DNA of 64,000 bases from Salegentibacter lacus (GCF_020164555.1 NZ_JAIQZB010000009.1:116912-180911), one strand, 5' to 3'; shown: positions 1 through 9,756, numbered from the stretch's first letter. Program-made: numbers and translations. Notes: generated by a model not told the origin, from the sequence alone.

Positions 1-2082
1 TACTAAAGCCACAAAGTAGGCAAAGAGTGTCATCACCACTAATTGTAAAACCGGCCATTTCCAGGTGTTGGTTTCCCTTTTTACAATGGCCAACGTACTC
101 ATACATTGCATGGCAAAAGCATAAAATAACAAAAGGCTTACTCCGCTTGCAAATGTAAATAAGGGTCCGCCCAGAATGGGATTTATCTCTGCAGCCATCC
201 TGTTTTTAATGGTTTCTTCTTCATCGCTGCCAACACTATAAATTGTGGCCAGAGTTCCTACAAAAACTTCCCGGGCAGCAAAAGAACTTATTATGGCGAT
301 CCCGATTTTCCAGTCATAACCCAAAGGTGCTACAACAGGTTCAATACCTCTGCCCATAATTCCGATATAGGAATTCCTAAGTTTAAAGGAGGCGATTTCT
401 TCTTCTAATTCTACTTCAGAAATTTGAGTATTTTGTGAATATTCTGAAGTAACTATTTCTTCAGCTTTGTTGAAATTGTCTCCAGGACCGTAGCTTGCCA
501 AAACCCAGAGAATAATTGAAATAGCAAGAATAATTTTTCCGGCGCCAAAAACAAACGATTTGGTTTTTTCTACCACATTAATGGCAATATTTTTTCCCAT
601 CGGCATTTTGTAATTGGGCATTTCAATCACAAAATGACTTCGGTTTTTGATATTCAGAATTGCGTTTAAGATCCAGGCAGAACCAATGGCTACACCAAAT
701 CCTAAAAGATAAAGCAACATTAGCGTAAGTCCCTGTAGATTAAAACCCCAAAAGGCACGGTCTGGTATTACCAATGCGATTATTATTAAATAAACCGGCA
801 AACGTGCGGAACAGGTAGTGAACGGAACCACTAAAATCGTGATTAAACGCTCTTTCCAACTTTCGATATTCCTGGTGGCCATTACAGCGGGAATCGCGCA
901 GGCAGTTCCTGAAACCAATGGCACCACACTTTTACCGCTAAGTCCGAATTTTCGCATTATTCGGTCCATTAAAAATACTACCCGGCTCATATAGCCGGTT
1001 TCTTCAAGGATGGAAATAAAGAAAAACAGGAAAGCGATTTGCGGAATAAATATAACGATCCCTCCAAGCCCGGGAATAATACCTTCAGCAATAAGATTGG
1101 TAAAAGCTCCAGCCGGCAAAGTAGTTTTTGTCCATTCGCTTAAAAAAGCAAAAGTTTCGTCTATAAGATCCATTGGGTAGCTAGACCAGCTATAAATTGC
1201 CTGAAATATCAATAAAAGAATACCAAAAAATATCGCGTAACCCCAAATTTTGTGGGTGAGCACACGATCTAAACGAGAGCGCAGATCCTTAGCAGAACTC
1301 GCGTCTACCTTCATCGTTTCCTTTAAAACCCCATTTATAAACTGGTATCTTAAAATGGTTTCTTTATGCTGAAGTTGCTTTAATTCAGTATGTGATTTGG
1401 TGTCGAAAAGATCAGAACTACTGATCTCATTTCTGTTAATATTGCCGAAGTTTACATCCTGAGTAATTACCAGCCAAAGTTTATAAAGGGATTGTTTTGG
1501 AAATGCTTTCCGAAGACGATCAAAATATTCAGGAGCAATAATAGAAGCATTCACACAAGGTTCATCTGAAATATGACGATAATTGATTATAGCTTTCTTA
1601 AGCTCATCAATTCCGGTATTTTTACGGGCACTTACTAAAGTCACTTTTGTTTTTAAACGCTCTTCAAGTAAATCTACATCTAGAGAAATGCCTTTACGTT
1701 CCATCCTGTCGGCCATATTTATAACCAGGATTGTTGGAATTCCAAGATCTTTAATTTGGGTGAAAAGGAGTAGATTTCGTTTTAGATTTTCTACATCGCT
1801 AACCACAACGGCAACATCGGGATAATCTTTATCGCTTTTATTAAGCAATAATTCTATCACTACGTTTTCATCTAAAGAAGATGCGTTAAGGCTGTAAGTT
1901 CCCGGAAGGTCTAAAATATGGGCTTTAAGTCCGCGGGGAAGTTTACAGATTCCTTCTTTTTTCTCAACCGTAATGCCGGGATAATTTCCCACTTTTTGGT
2001 TAAGCCCCGTGAGCTGATTAAAAACAGAAGTTTTACCAGTATTGGGGTTCCCTATTAAGGCGACATTTATTTGTTTAGCCAT
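1..2082 (-). CDS. feoB: Ferrous iron transporter FeoB (partial, C-terminus cut by window edge)
   Basis: FeoB imports Fe(II) across the inner membrane using an N-terminal G-protein domain coupled to a membrane permease. The reading frame stays open from the ATG at 2082 to the window edge, 694 codons, so only a short C-terminal tail is missing. The G1 motif GNPNTGKTS is at residues 11-19 and a DLPGTYSL G3 region follows. The permease half shows the conserved segment KSVVPLVSGTACAIPAVMA and several hydrophobic helices. The start lies 1 base beyond the feoA stop, as expected for the feoAB operon. Family assignment is direct from these motifs; Fe(II) specificity is known of the family, not shown here. 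Confidence 0.97.
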   Translation of the reverse strand, partial: MAKQINVALIGNPNTGKTSVFNQLTGLNQKVGNYPGITVEKKEGICKLPRGLKAHILDLPGTYSLNASSLDENVVIELLLNKSDKDYPDVAVVVSDVENLKRNLLLFTQIKDLGIPTILVINMADRMERKGISLDVDLLEERLKTKVTLVSARKNTGIDELKKAIINYRHISDEPCVNASIIAPEYFDRLRKAFPKQSLYKLWLVITQDVNFGNINRNEISSSDLFDTKSHTELKQLQHKETILRYQFINGVLKETMKVDASSAKDLRSRLDRVLTHKIWGYAIFFGILLLIFQAIYSWSSYPMDLIDETFAFLSEWTKTTLPAGAFTNLIAEGIIPGLGGIVIFIPQIAFLFFFISILEETGYMSRVVFLMDRIMRKFGLSGKSVVPLVSGTACAIPAVMATRNIESWKERLITILVVPFTTCSARLPVYLIIIALVIPDRAFWGFNLQGLTLMLLYLLGFGVAIGSAWILNAILNIKNRSHFVIEMPNYKMPMGKNIAINVVEKTKSFVFGAGKIILAISIILWVLASYGPGDNFNKAEEIVTSEYSQNTQISEVELEEEIASFKLRNSYIGIMGRGIEPVVAPLGYDWKIGIAIISSFAAREVFVGTLATIYSVGSDEEETIKNRMAAEINPILGGPLFTFASGVSLLLFYAFAMQCMSTLAIVKRETNTWKWPVLQLVVMTLFAYFVALV

Positions 2083-2083
2083 G

Positions 2084-2314
2084 TTAGCTTATAAGGTCAA
2101 TTTCTATAAGTAAAGCAATCTCTTTTCTAATGGCCAGGTGGCTACCGTTTATGTTAAGATACATTGGATCTCTAAAAGGAGCCATTTGCAACATTTGAAC
2201 TTCATTGCCCGGCAAACAACCCATTTCGAGCAATTTTAGTGGAATATTTTCGGCAGAAAAATCTTTGATAATTCCGCGTTCACCACGCTTTAAGTCGGCC
2301 AGGGTTAGTCTCAC
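2084..2314 (-). CDS. feoA: FeoA-family protein
   Basis: This 76-residue protein is a FeoA-type small SH3-like domain (core phrase LLEMGCLPGNEVQMLQMAPF). It is thought to bind the cytoplasmic part of FeoB and modulate Fe(II) uptake. It begins at ATG 2314 and ends one base before the feoB start, so the two are almost certainly cotranscribed and translationally coupled. Length is normal for the family. No Fur-type operator was recognised in the 136 bases upstream, so regulation is not shown. Confidence 0.93.
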   Translation of the reverse strand: MRLTLADLKRGERGIIKDFSAENIPLKLLEMGCLPGNEVQMLQMAPFRDPMYLNINGSHLAIRKEIALLIEIDLIS

Positions 2315-2450
2315 TTTTATTTAGATTGATTTTAAACAAGACAAAAGTAAGGTAAAATTTCAGCAGGAAAAAATTTCAATGAAAAAAGTCGGTGTGCTCG
2401 TTAGATGTGACTTAAAGCTCTGATTGGTGAGTTGAAGGTTTTAGAATTAT

Positions 2451-3122
2451 TTATTTATATTCTCCTTTAAGCACTTTAATATCGTGCATTAGGTCCTTTA
2501 TGGCCTCTGCATCGGTACCATCGTAAAATCCGCGAATACGTTTTTCTTTATCTACCAGTACAAAGTTTTCGGTATGAATCATATCATAAGGCCCGCCATC
2601 GCCATTACTTTTTGAAGCGAGATAAGACTTTCTTGCCAATTCGTAAATATGTTTTTTATCGCCCGTAACCAAATTCCATTTTTCATCAATCACCCCTTTT
2701 TCTTCAGCATATTTCTTTAAAACCGGCACTGAATCGGTTTTTGGGAAAACAGTATGGGAGAGTAATAAAACTTCAGGATCATCCTTAATTTCCTGCTGTA
2801 TTTCTATCATATGATCGGTCATTACCGGGCAAATGGTGAGGCAGGTGGTAAAAAAGAAATCGGCTACATAAATTTTATCCTCGTAAAAATCCTGGGTTAT
2901 GGTATCACCATTTTGGTTGATAAGCTCAAAATCTTTAACGGTATGGTATTTACGAACGTGCTGCACTGTAGAATCTACCAATTCGGCATTTACCATATCT
3001 GGTTGAAAAACAGGCAAACGTTCTTCTGGGGTTAAGAGCGTATAAATACTATAAATTATAATTACCGAAAGTATAAACAGGACAATGGCAAATTTTTTGA
3101 GCCAGGAAAAAAGATCACGCAT
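2451..3122 (-). CDS. SCO1/SenC/PrrC-family copper chaperone
   Basis: SCO proteins are membrane-anchored thioredoxin-fold proteins that deliver copper to the CuA site of cytochrome c oxidase. The protein has an N-terminal membrane anchor (FAIVLFILSVIIIYSIYTLL), the copper-binding C-x3-C motif in FTTCLTICPVM, and the distal conserved His in MIHTENFVL. The start is placed at ATG 3122 (MRDLFSW), just before the anchor; an upstream in-frame ATG at 3158 would add 12 atypical residues. It lies between feoA and rseP with its own intergenic spaces, and no cytochrome oxidase genes are in view. Confidence 0.9.
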   Translation of the reverse strand: MRDLFSWLKKFAIVLFILSVIIIYSIYTLLTPEERLPVFQPDMVNAELVDSTVQHVRKYHTVKDFELINQNGDTITQDFYEDKIYVADFFFTTCLTICPVMTDHMIEIQQEIKDDPEVLLLSHTVFPKTDSVPVLKKYAEEKGVIDEKWNLVTGDKKHIYELARKSYLASKSNGDGGPYDMIHTENFVLVDKEKRIRGFYDGTDAEAIKDLMHDIKVLKGEYK

Positions 3123-3277
3123 ACTTGGAAAATTTATTGCAAAATTAAGGGCTAACAATCAATTAGTCGCAGTTTAAAACTTAAAATTTCCGCTTCCTAA
3201 AACAGGAGGGCTTTTAAACTTTTTTAGGAGATTATAAAAGTTTACTTTTGTGCGATTTAAAATTTGAAGCATTACGC

Positions 3278-4594
3278 ATGGATCCATTTATAGTTAAAGC
3301 CATACAGTTACTGTTAAGCTTGTCTTTACTTATAGTTTTACACGAACTTGGGCATTTTATTCCCGCCAAAATATTTAAAACCAGGGTAGAAAAATTCTTT
3401 CTCTTTTTTGATGTGAAATTCGCGCTTTTCAAGAAGAAGATCGGCGGAACCGAATATGGTATTGGATGGCTGCCCCTGGGTGGTTATGTGAAAATATCGG
3501 GAATGATAGACGAAAGTATGGATAAGGAGCAAATGGCGAAACCACCGGAGCCCTGGGAATTTAGAAGTAAACCGGCCTGGCAGCGACTTATTATTATGTT
3601 GGGTGGAGTTACCGTAAACCTGGTACTTGGGTTTCTTATTTATATGATGATTATGTTTGTTTGGGGTAAAAATTATGTTGGCCCCGATGAAATGCCCGAA
3701 GGTTTTGCAATTGCTGAAGAATTTAAACAATATGGTTTTGAAGATGGCGACCGTGTATTACAACTTAACGGCGAAGACTTGCAAAACAGTACCGATGTAA
3801 ACAGGCATTTATTTATGCGTGATGTAAATACTATTACGGTATTACATCAAGACGGCGAAAAGGAGACTATTGAGGTGCCTGAAGATATTGGAGAGCGAAT
3901 GTGGGAAGAGGGCGTTATGTTACCTTTTATTCCTATTCAAAATCCGGTTATAGAAAAAGTTGCCGCCGATAAAGCTGCAGAGATTGCTGGTCTGCAAAAA
4001 GGTGATAGTATTATTTCTGTGAACGAACAGGAGATTGGTTATTGGCATGAGATAGGTAAGATTACCAAGGAAAATAAGGAAAAAGAATTGGAGTTGGTCT
4101 TTATGCGAGACAATGATATTAAAAGCATTATGATCACACCAGACGAAGAGGGAATGTTAGGGTTTAGTATAAAATCTAACTATGAAATAAAACAGCAAAA
4201 ATATGGTTTCGTTGAAAGTATAAAACAAGGTTTTGATTATGGTTACTGGACACTACACGATTATGTAGCACAATTTAAATATGTTTTTACACAAAAGGGC
4301 GCTACACAATTAGGCGGATTTGGCGCTATTGGAGATATGTTTCCCGATACCTGGAACTGGAAAGGATTCTGGCATACGACAGCCTTGATTTCTATAATTC
4401 TGGCATTTATGAACATTTTACCAATCCCGGCCCTAGATGGTGGACACGTAATGTTTCTTTTATATGAAATGATAACCGGAAGAACTCCTAACGATAAATT
4501 TATGGAAGTTGCCCAAATGGTTGGCTTTTTTATCTTAATTGCATTGGTGCTTTATGCCAATGGAAATGATGTATATCGCTGGTTATTTGAATGA
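3278..4594 (+). CDS. rseP: Site-2 membrane metalloprotease RseP (M50)
   Basis: RseP/MmpA is an intramembrane zinc protease that releases sigma factors by cutting anti-sigma proteins. The zinc motif HELGH is in the first helix (LIVLHELGHFIPAKIF) and the second metal ligand is in the C-terminal helix phrase NILPIPALDGGH. Two PDZ-like regions lie between (around residues 120-280) and the last helices close the protein. ATG 3278 (MDPFIVK) is chosen because it directly precedes the first helix; an upstream in-frame start at 3248 adds ten residues with no family support. Length of 438 residues is normal. It is followed by tRNA-Asn with a separate promoter. Confidence 0.93.
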   Translation: MDPFIVKAIQLLLSLSLLIVLHELGHFIPAKIFKTRVEKFFLFFDVKFALFKKKIGGTEYGIGWLPLGGYVKISGMIDESMDKEQMAKPPEPWEFRSKPAWQRLIIMLGGVTVNLVLGFLIYMMIMFVWGKNYVGPDEMPEGFAIAEEFKQYGFEDGDRVLQLNGEDLQNSTDVNRHLFMRDVNTITVLHQDGEKETIEVPEDIGERMWEEGVMLPFIPIQNPVIEKVAADKAAEIAGLQKGDSIISVNEQEIGYWHEIGKITKENKEKELELVFMRDNDIKSIMITPDEEGMLGFSIKSNYEIKQQKYGFVESIKQGFDYGYWTLHDYVAQFKYVFTQKGATQLGGFGAIGDMFPDTWNWKGFWHTTALISIILAFMNILPIPALDGGHVMFLLYEMITGRTPNDKFMEVAQMVGFFILIALVLYANGNDVYRWLFE

Positions 4595-4649
4595 TAGAAT
4601 TGGATTGAATTTTTGAAACAAAAAAACCTAAAAAAAATTCAATTTTTGT

Positions 4650-4681
4650 TTTGCGGTGATTTAAAATTTGGTTTATATTTG
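4650..4681 (+). promoter_or_regulatory. Bacteroidota-type promoter of tRNA-Asn
   Basis: TTTG at 4650-4653 and TATATTTG at 4674-4681 match the Bacteroidota consensus TTTG - about 19-20 bases - TAnnTTTG. The predicted start of transcription, about seven bases further on, lies some 15 bases before the tRNA. Confidence 0.7.
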
Positions 4682-4703
4682 CAACCGCAAAAGAGCGAAA
4701 CAC

Positions 4704-4777
4704 TCCTCCTTAGCTCAGTTGGTTAGAGCATCTGACTGTTAATCAGAGGGTCCTTGGTTCGAGCCCAAGAGGGGGAG
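4704..4777 (+). tRNA. tRNA-Asn (GTT)
   Basis: A full cloverleaf can be drawn: acceptor TCCTCCT with AGGGGGA, D-arm GCTC/GAGC, anticodon stem TCTGA/TCAGA with loop CTGTTAA (anticodon GTT), T-arm CTTGG/CCAAG with loop TTCGAGC, and discriminator G. The CCA end is not encoded. The 3' half is the integration site of element 1. Confidence 0.96.
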
Positions 4778-4780
4778 CTT
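4736..4780 (+). repeat. attL of element 1 (45-bp direct repeat in tRNA-Asn)
   Basis: The 45 bases from the anticodon loop to just past the tRNA 3' end recur exactly at 46862-46906. This is the usual signature of tyrosine-recombinase integration into a tRNA 3' end, which leaves the tRNA intact on one side and a fragment on the other. The matching integrase lies just inside the right copy. Confidence 0.93.
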
Positions 4781-4789
4781 AGTAAAGAC

Positions 4790-4824
4790 AAGCCATTCAA
4801 GAAATTGAATGGCTTTGTTTTTTT
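4790..4824 (+). terminator. Rho-independent terminator after tRNA-Asn
   Basis: An 11-bp perfect stem AAGCCATTCAA / TTGAATGGCTT with a GAAA loop is followed by a run of T. It lies inside the left end of element 1, so the element supplies a terminator to the tRNA. Confidence 0.85.
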
Positions 4825-4826
4825 AC

Positions 4827-4848
4827 TGGGTACAACATAGGTACAACA
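4827..4848 (+). repeat. Left subterminal repeat of element 1 (possible integrase arm site)
   Basis: A 22-bp sequence containing two direct GTACAAC units (GTACAACATAG-GTACAAC) is found here and identically at 46725-46746, next to the integrase start. Placement just inside both element ends suggests arm-type binding sites for the integrase or excision factor; this is inference. Confidence 0.6.
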
Positions 4849-4875
4849 TTTTTGGATCAATCCCAATTGTTGTGT

Positions 4876-5200
4876 TTATGCAAAAATTGTAGTTAATCTG
4901 TACAGGAAGAATTCCACATTTTTCACTCCTCTGAACTGAGCCCTAAACCCTTTTATTTTTGCATTAAAGGATTCTGCTGATGCGTTTGTACTTCTGTTGA
5001 TAAAGTAATTGAGTATAGACCTGTAGTTTAGAGTTATGGTGTTGGCAATGGTATTAAAGGCCTTAAATCCTGTATCCTCCACATCCTTGTACCAATGGGT
5101 GAGTTTTGTATATGCCACTTCTTTTGATTTTGCTTTGTTGAATATATTTCTAAGTCTTTGTGTAAGCTTAACTCGAGTAAATAAAGAATAGCAGTTTACT
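4876..5200 (-). pseudogene. C-terminal remnant of ISL3-type transposase
   Basis: The reading frame encodes the C-terminal part of a DDE transposase of the ISL3 class (phrases TQRLRNIFNKAKSKEV, STNASAESFNAKIKGFRAQF and FFLYRL). Only about 105 codons remain, and the catalytic part is absent. The apparent GTG start at 5118 is internal to the similarity, which continues upstream to about 5200 and then fades. It is an inactive fragment at the left end of element 1 and shows this tRNA has been an insertion hot spot. Confidence 0.8.
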
Positions 5201-5410
5201 TACCGATTACAACCCTGTAAAATTATATTGGTTAATTGGGAAATTAATAGGAAGAAGATATATTAAGAAAACTCTAAAAAAGTCCTTAACCTTCAAATTA
5301 CACCGAAAGATTTATTATGATGTAGTTTTATTTTCCATCCAATTAATGCGAAGGACCTAAAACGTTTTATTATTTTTGTATAAATAGTAGTAAAAACTCA
5401 ATACCTACTG

Positions 5411-5432
5411 CTATTATTCTCAGAAATAATAG
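5411..5432 (+). promoter_or_regulatory. Inverted repeat just before the lacI-type gene
   Basis: CTATTATT and AATAATAG form a perfect 8-bp inverted repeat with a six-base loop, ending eight bases before the ATG of the LacI-type regulator. It could be an operator or an mRNA hairpin at the start site; the sequence alone does not decide. Confidence 0.4.
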
Positions 5433-5439
5433 TTTTATC

Positions 5440-6468
5440 ATGAAAAAAAAGCGCTACTCACTTAAAGATATTGCCAATAGTCTGAACGTTTCTGCAACCA
5501 CGGTTTCTTTCGTTTTAAGCGGTAAGGGAAAAGAAAAAGGAATTTCAGACGGCTTGATTCAAAAAATTACAGACTTTGCAAAAAAAATTGATTATAAGCC
5601 TAATCAGGTTGCTCGAAGTTTGCGAACGGGAAAATCTAAAATAATTGTTTGCATGGTAGAGGATATATCCAACGTTTTTTTTGCCAAAATAGCGCGTTTA
5701 ATTGAAGATATCGCATACGAAAAAGGTTACAAAGTATTGTTTTGTAGTAATGAGAATAAGGATGAAAAAGCCAAAGAACTGATCTCCTTGTTTAGTGATA
5801 GACAGGTAGATGGTTATATTATTACCCCCACCATTGGAATTAGAGATACTATAAAATCTCTAATGGATGAAGAGGTCCCGGTGGTTTTATTTGACAGGTA
5901 CTTTCCCGATTTGGAAACAAATTATGTGGTAGTTAATAACCAGGACTCTGCTTATAATGCAACTATCCACCTTATAAATAATCAATTTAAAAATATAGCG
6001 CTTGTAACCACTGACGTCGAGCAAACCTCTATTTCTCAACGAATTAAAGGGTATAAGGAAGCAATTAATGAATATGGATATAATCAATGTGTTTTATCAG
6101 TTTCATATGAAGAGAAATCACCGGAAAATAAGAAGAAGATTATAAGAAACTTTTTTTTAGAAAATCCGCAATTGGATGCCGTGCTATTTGCAACAAATCA
6201 TTTAACACAAGCGGGTTTGGAAGTTTTTAAGAAAGATTTCCCAGACCGAATGAAGAAACTCGGAATCTTAACATTTGATGATAATGTGTTTTTTAAGATT
6301 CATACCCCTTCTATTTCTGCAGTATCCCAACCACTCAAGCAAATGGCAGAAGAACTTATGAATATTGTGTTAAATTCAATGAAAAAGCCTAGTCGCTCTA
6401 TACCATTAAGACAAGTGGTATTCCTTACTGAGCTTAAGATAAGGGATTCTTCATTTGTGGTAGATTAA
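5440..6468 (+). CDS. LacI-family transcriptional regulator
   Basis: The first 60 residues hold the LacI headpiece: HTH YSLKDIANSLNVSATTVS, and the hinge region DYKPNQVARSLRTGKS. The rest is a periplasmic-binding-protein-like effector domain of normal length (342 residues total). It lies directly upstream of a susC/susD pair in the same direction and is most likely the local controller of the sugar locus, binding the operator at 6552-6565. In the family the ligand is usually a sugar or sugar derivative; here a uronate or inositol-linked sugar is possible but not shown. Most Bacteroidota polysaccharide loci use hybrid two-component or anti-sigma regulators, so a LacI type is a less common choice. 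Confidence 0.93.
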   Translation: MKKKRYSLKDIANSLNVSATTVSFVLSGKGKEKGISDGLIQKITDFAKKIDYKPNQVARSLRTGKSKIIVCMVEDISNVFFAKIARLIEDIAYEKGYKVLFCSNENKDEKAKELISLFSDRQVDGYIITPTIGIRDTIKSLMDEEVPVVLFDRYFPDLETNYVVVNNQDSAYNATIHLINNQFKNIALVTTDVEQTSISQRIKGYKEAINEYGYNQCVLSVSYEEKSPENKKKIIRNFFLENPQLDAVLFATNHLTQAGLEVFKKDFPDRMKKLGILTFDDNVFFKIHTPSISAVSQPLKQMAEELMNIVLNSMKKPSRSIPLRQVVFLTELKIRDSSFVVD

Positions 6469-6551
6469 TATAAGTTTAATGCAATTTTTCAACTCCATTT
6501 TTGCTGAATAATTATTTTTTTTCGCAAAAAAATTGTTTTTTGTTTTTAAAT

Positions 6552-6565
6552 CTAAATCGATTTAG
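6552..6565. promoter_or_regulatory. Candidate LacI-type operator upstream of susC
   Basis: CTAAATCGATTTAG is a perfect 14-bp palindrome with the central CG typical of LacI-family operators. It lies 41 bases before the susC ATG and 84 bases after the regulator gene, where a repressor would act. No second copy was seen in the other intergenic regions of the catabolic block. Confidence 0.65.
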
Positions 6566-6606
6566 TAGATTAGCAATTCTTAAATGAATCTTAAAAACTA
6601 ATCAAT

Positions 6607-9600
6607 ATGAAAAAACAATTATTTTTAGATCGATTTTCTTTTTTTCAGGCAAACCTCATTATGCTCGGTCTGGATAAAAGAAAATTCCTTCTTGTAACGT
6701 GTTTAATATTTTTTCTTTTTCAAGCGGAAAACACGTATTCTATTAATACCGAAATTGTTCTGCAAGAAACAGTATCTGGTACAGTGACTGATTCTAATGG
6801 TATGCCACTTCCAGGTGTATCAATAATTGAAAAGGGTACTAATAACGGGGTAGTAACTGATTTTGATGGAAACTTCGAAATAGAGGTTGGTCAGGAAAAT
6901 ACTGTTTTAGTGTTTTCCTTTATGGGATTTCAGACTTCTGAAGTCAATGTTAATGGTGGAGAGAGTCTAAGCATTCAGCTAGAAGAAGATACAGCTAGTC
7001 TTGATGAAATTGTAATTGTGGGATATGGTGAAACAAGACGCCGTGATCTTACTGGAGCCATCAGTTCTATGACTACCGAAACAATAGAAAGAGCAAATAA
7101 AGTCACGGCTTTCGAAGCTATACAAGGCCAGGTGGCAGGTGTAAATGTTCAAACGGCGGGTAACAAACCTGGCGAAGGTTTTAACGTCCGAATTCGTGGT
7201 GCTAATACAATAAATTCTGGAGAGACTATTGGTAATGCAGGTTACAATGCAGGGCAAAATCCATTGTTTGTGGTTGATGGAATGTTCGTTAATGATATTA
7301 ATTTTCTGAACCCTAATGATATCAAAAGGATGGATGTTCTAAAGGATGCCTCGGCTACAGCAATTTATGGGTCTCGAGGAAGTAATGGGGTGATTCTTAT
7401 TCAAACAAAAGATGGTGTGAAAGGTGAGTTGAAGGTAACCTATGATGGTTATATTGGAGTAAAACAACGTTATAACCTGCCTGATATTTACACGGGTGAA
7501 GATTTTGTGCAGCTTCAGAGAGATGCCGTAGTTGGTTTAAATTATGCTTCTGGTAATTTTGATTTTACTCCGGATGATGTAGACCTAACAAATTTTATGA
7601 GGCCTAATGAACTCCAAAATGTTGCCGATGGTAATTATACAGATTGGGTAGAATTAATTCGTAATGATGGATTTCAAACCAACCATTCAGTAGGTTTGAG
7701 TGGTGGGAGTGAAAAAACTGTTTACGGCGGTGGTATTTCTTATACAGAGGATGAAGGAACCTTCGAAGGGGAAATGTTTGAAAGAGTCAACGCTCGAGCA
7801 AATTTATCTTCTAAACTTTCTGACTATGTGACCCTTGGAATCAATAACTATGCAACCTATTCTAAGCGAGATGTAGGTAGTCTTGAAGGGTTTAGAAGCG
7901 CTTATAGACTCAGACCCACAGCTACTCCTTTTGACGAAAATGGAGAGCCTATCTTTTTTCCCTTGGAAGGGGAGACCTTTATAACTAATCCTTTGTTCGA
8001 ACCTGCCAATATGCTTAGGGAAGTAAGAACTTTAAACTACTTAGGTAATTTTTCGCTAAAAATTAGTCCATTTGAAAATTTAGATTTCACTACAAGTTTC
8101 GCGCCCAATATTGAATTTTACCGTTCTGGTGAGTATAGAGGACGTTATTCAAAATCTACTAGTGGACAAATTGGTAATACTCGCGCAGAGGTGATTAATG
8201 GTAACAGAATATCTTACACTTTTGACAATGTTGTAAATTACAGTTTTGAACTTAATGAAGATCATGCCTTTGAAGCGATGGGTGTTTATTCACGTTTTCT
8301 GGATAGGTATGAGAATAATCTAATGCAAAGACGAGGTTTTTCTACCGATGAATTTTTGTTTTATAATATCGATGCTGGTCCTGATGTTCGAAATGTAGAA
8401 GGAGATTTTTCTCAGCAGACATTGGAATCATTTGCAGGACGTCTCAATTACCGTTTTAAGGATAGATACTTGTTCACCATAACCGGGCGATATGATGGTG
8501 CATCTATTCTTTCCGATGAGAATAAATGGTCCTTTTTTCCTTCAGCGGCTTTTGCTTGGAGAGCAATCGAAGAGGATTTTATGCAGGAACAGGATTTGTT
8601 CAATGATCTTAAACTGCGCATTAGTTATGGGGAGACAGGAAATAATGGTTCGGGGGGTGGATTAGTTCCTCTAGGATCTCAATCTTTAATTCAGACCGGC
8701 TTTACGAATTTGGGGGATATTACTACTGAAACCGCTTCGGTAACAAATCTTCCCAATCCGAATCTGACTTGGGAGCGTACTGCGGAGTACAACTTTGGTC
8801 TTGATTTTGGTCTTCTACAAGGAAGAATAAATGGTTCAATTGACTTGTACAGTCGTGAAACTACAGGCATTATTTTTTACAGGCCTTTACCTCTAGTTAG
8901 TGGGTACCCTGGTATCTTCGATAATGTAGGAGCTGCTACAAACAAAGGTATTGAGGTGGGACTTAGTTCTGTTAATATTGAGTCTGAAGATTTTAATTGG
9001 ACTACCTCAATAAATTTTGCGAGAAACGTAAACGAAGTCACCGAGCTTTATGGTGGGTTAGACGAAATCCTTTTCCGAGCCAGGGATGCCAATCATATTC
9101 ATAGAGTGGGAGAGCCAATTGGTTCAGTTTATACTTATGTTTTTGATGGAATATGGCAGATGGACGAAGCAGAAGAGGCACAGAGCTATGGGCAGCAGCC
9201 TGGACAGGTCAGAGTGAGAGACCTTAATGGTGATGGTGTTATTGATGCTGAAAATGATCGAACAGTGGTTGGTGCAAACATGCCAGAATGGACTGCAGGA
9301 GTTACCAATACTTTCAATTATCGGAATTTGGATTTCTCCTTCTTTGTCTATGCAAATCAAGGAGCAACATCTCCCAGTTATTTCCATCAGCAATTTGGAG
9401 CGCCTGGGGGATCAGGTTCGTTCTTTAATGGATTAAAGACGGATTATTGGACTCCAAATGACCCATCCAACGAAGTCCCTCAACCGGGAAATGCGGGGCC
9501 TTTTGCTGAAGTTTTAAATTTTCAGGATGTTTCTTTTGTGAGAGTAGGTTTTGCTACTCTCGGGTATACGTTTTCTAAGTCAGTAGTGGATGCTCTAGGA

Positions 9601-9756
9601 ATTAAAGAAAATGGGTTAAGGATTTACGCCACTGCTCAGAATCCTTTTGTTTTTACCGACTATGAAGGTTGGGATCCGGAAAATGCAGCGAGGAACAGTT
9701 ATGGTTCTGCTTATCTAGCCAGAACTTTTCTTGCTGGATTAAATTTTAACTTTTAA
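6607..9756 (+). CDS. SusC/RagA-family TonB-linked outer-membrane transporter
   Basis: This 1049-residue protein imports oligosaccharides through the outer membrane with TonB energy. After an N-terminal signal region it has a carboxypeptidase-like CNA-B domain (VSGTVTDSNGMPLPGVSII, about residues 55-125), a plug domain (from about 130; DVLKDASATAIYGSRGSNGVI is the diagnostic phrase near 240), and a beta barrel ending LARTFLAGLNFNF, with the C-terminal Phe needed for barrel assembly. Length is normal. It is followed after 12 bases by susD, forming the usual lid-and-barrel pair. The substrate cannot be read from it; neighbours suggest a uronic-acid glycan. Confidence 0.97.
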   Translation: MKKQLFLDRFSFFQANLIMLGLDKRKFLLVTCLIFFLFQAENTYSINTEIVLQETVSGTVTDSNGMPLPGVSIIEKGTNNGVVTDFDGNFEIEVGQENTVLVFSFMGFQTSEVNVNGGESLSIQLEEDTASLDEIVIVGYGETRRRDLTGAISSMTTETIERANKVTAFEAIQGQVAGVNVQTAGNKPGEGFNVRIRGANTINSGETIGNAGYNAGQNPLFVVDGMFVNDINFLNPNDIKRMDVLKDASATAIYGSRGSNGVILIQTKDGVKGELKVTYDGYIGVKQRYNLPDIYTGEDFVQLQRDAVVGLNYASGNFDFTPDDVDLTNFMRPNELQNVADGNYTDWVELIRNDGFQTNHSVGLSGGSEKTVYGGGISYTEDEGTFEGEMFERVNARANLSSKLSDYVTLGINNYATYSKRDVGSLEGFRSAYRLRPTATPFDENGEPIFFPLEGETFITNPLFEPANMLREVRTLNYLGNFSLKISPFENLDFTTSFAPNIEFYRSGEYRGRYSKSTSGQIGNTRAEVINGNRISYTFDNVVNYSFELNEDHAFEAMGVYSRFLDRYENNLMQRRGFSTDEFLFYNIDAGPDVRNVEGDFSQQTLESFAGRLNYRFKDRYLFTITGRYDGASILSDENKWSFFPSAAFAWRAIEEDFMQEQDLFNDLKLRISYGETGNNGSGGGLVPLGSQSLIQTGFTNLGDITTETASVTNLPNPNLTWERTAEYNFGLDFGLLQGRINGSIDLYSRETTGIIFYRPLPLVSGYPGIFDNVGAATNKGIEVGLSSVNIESEDFNWTTSINFARNVNEVTELYGGLDEILFRARDANHIHRVGEPIGSVYTYVFDGIWQMDEAEEAQSYGQQPGQVRVRDLNGDGVIDAENDRTVVGANMPEWTAGVTNTFNYRNLDFSFFVYANQGATSPSYFHQQFGAPGGSGSFFNGLKTDYWTPNDPSNEVPQPGNAGPFAEVLNFQDVSFVRVGFATLGYTFSKSVVDALGIKENGLRIYATAQNPFVFTDYEGWDPENAARNSYGSAYLARTFLAGLNFNF

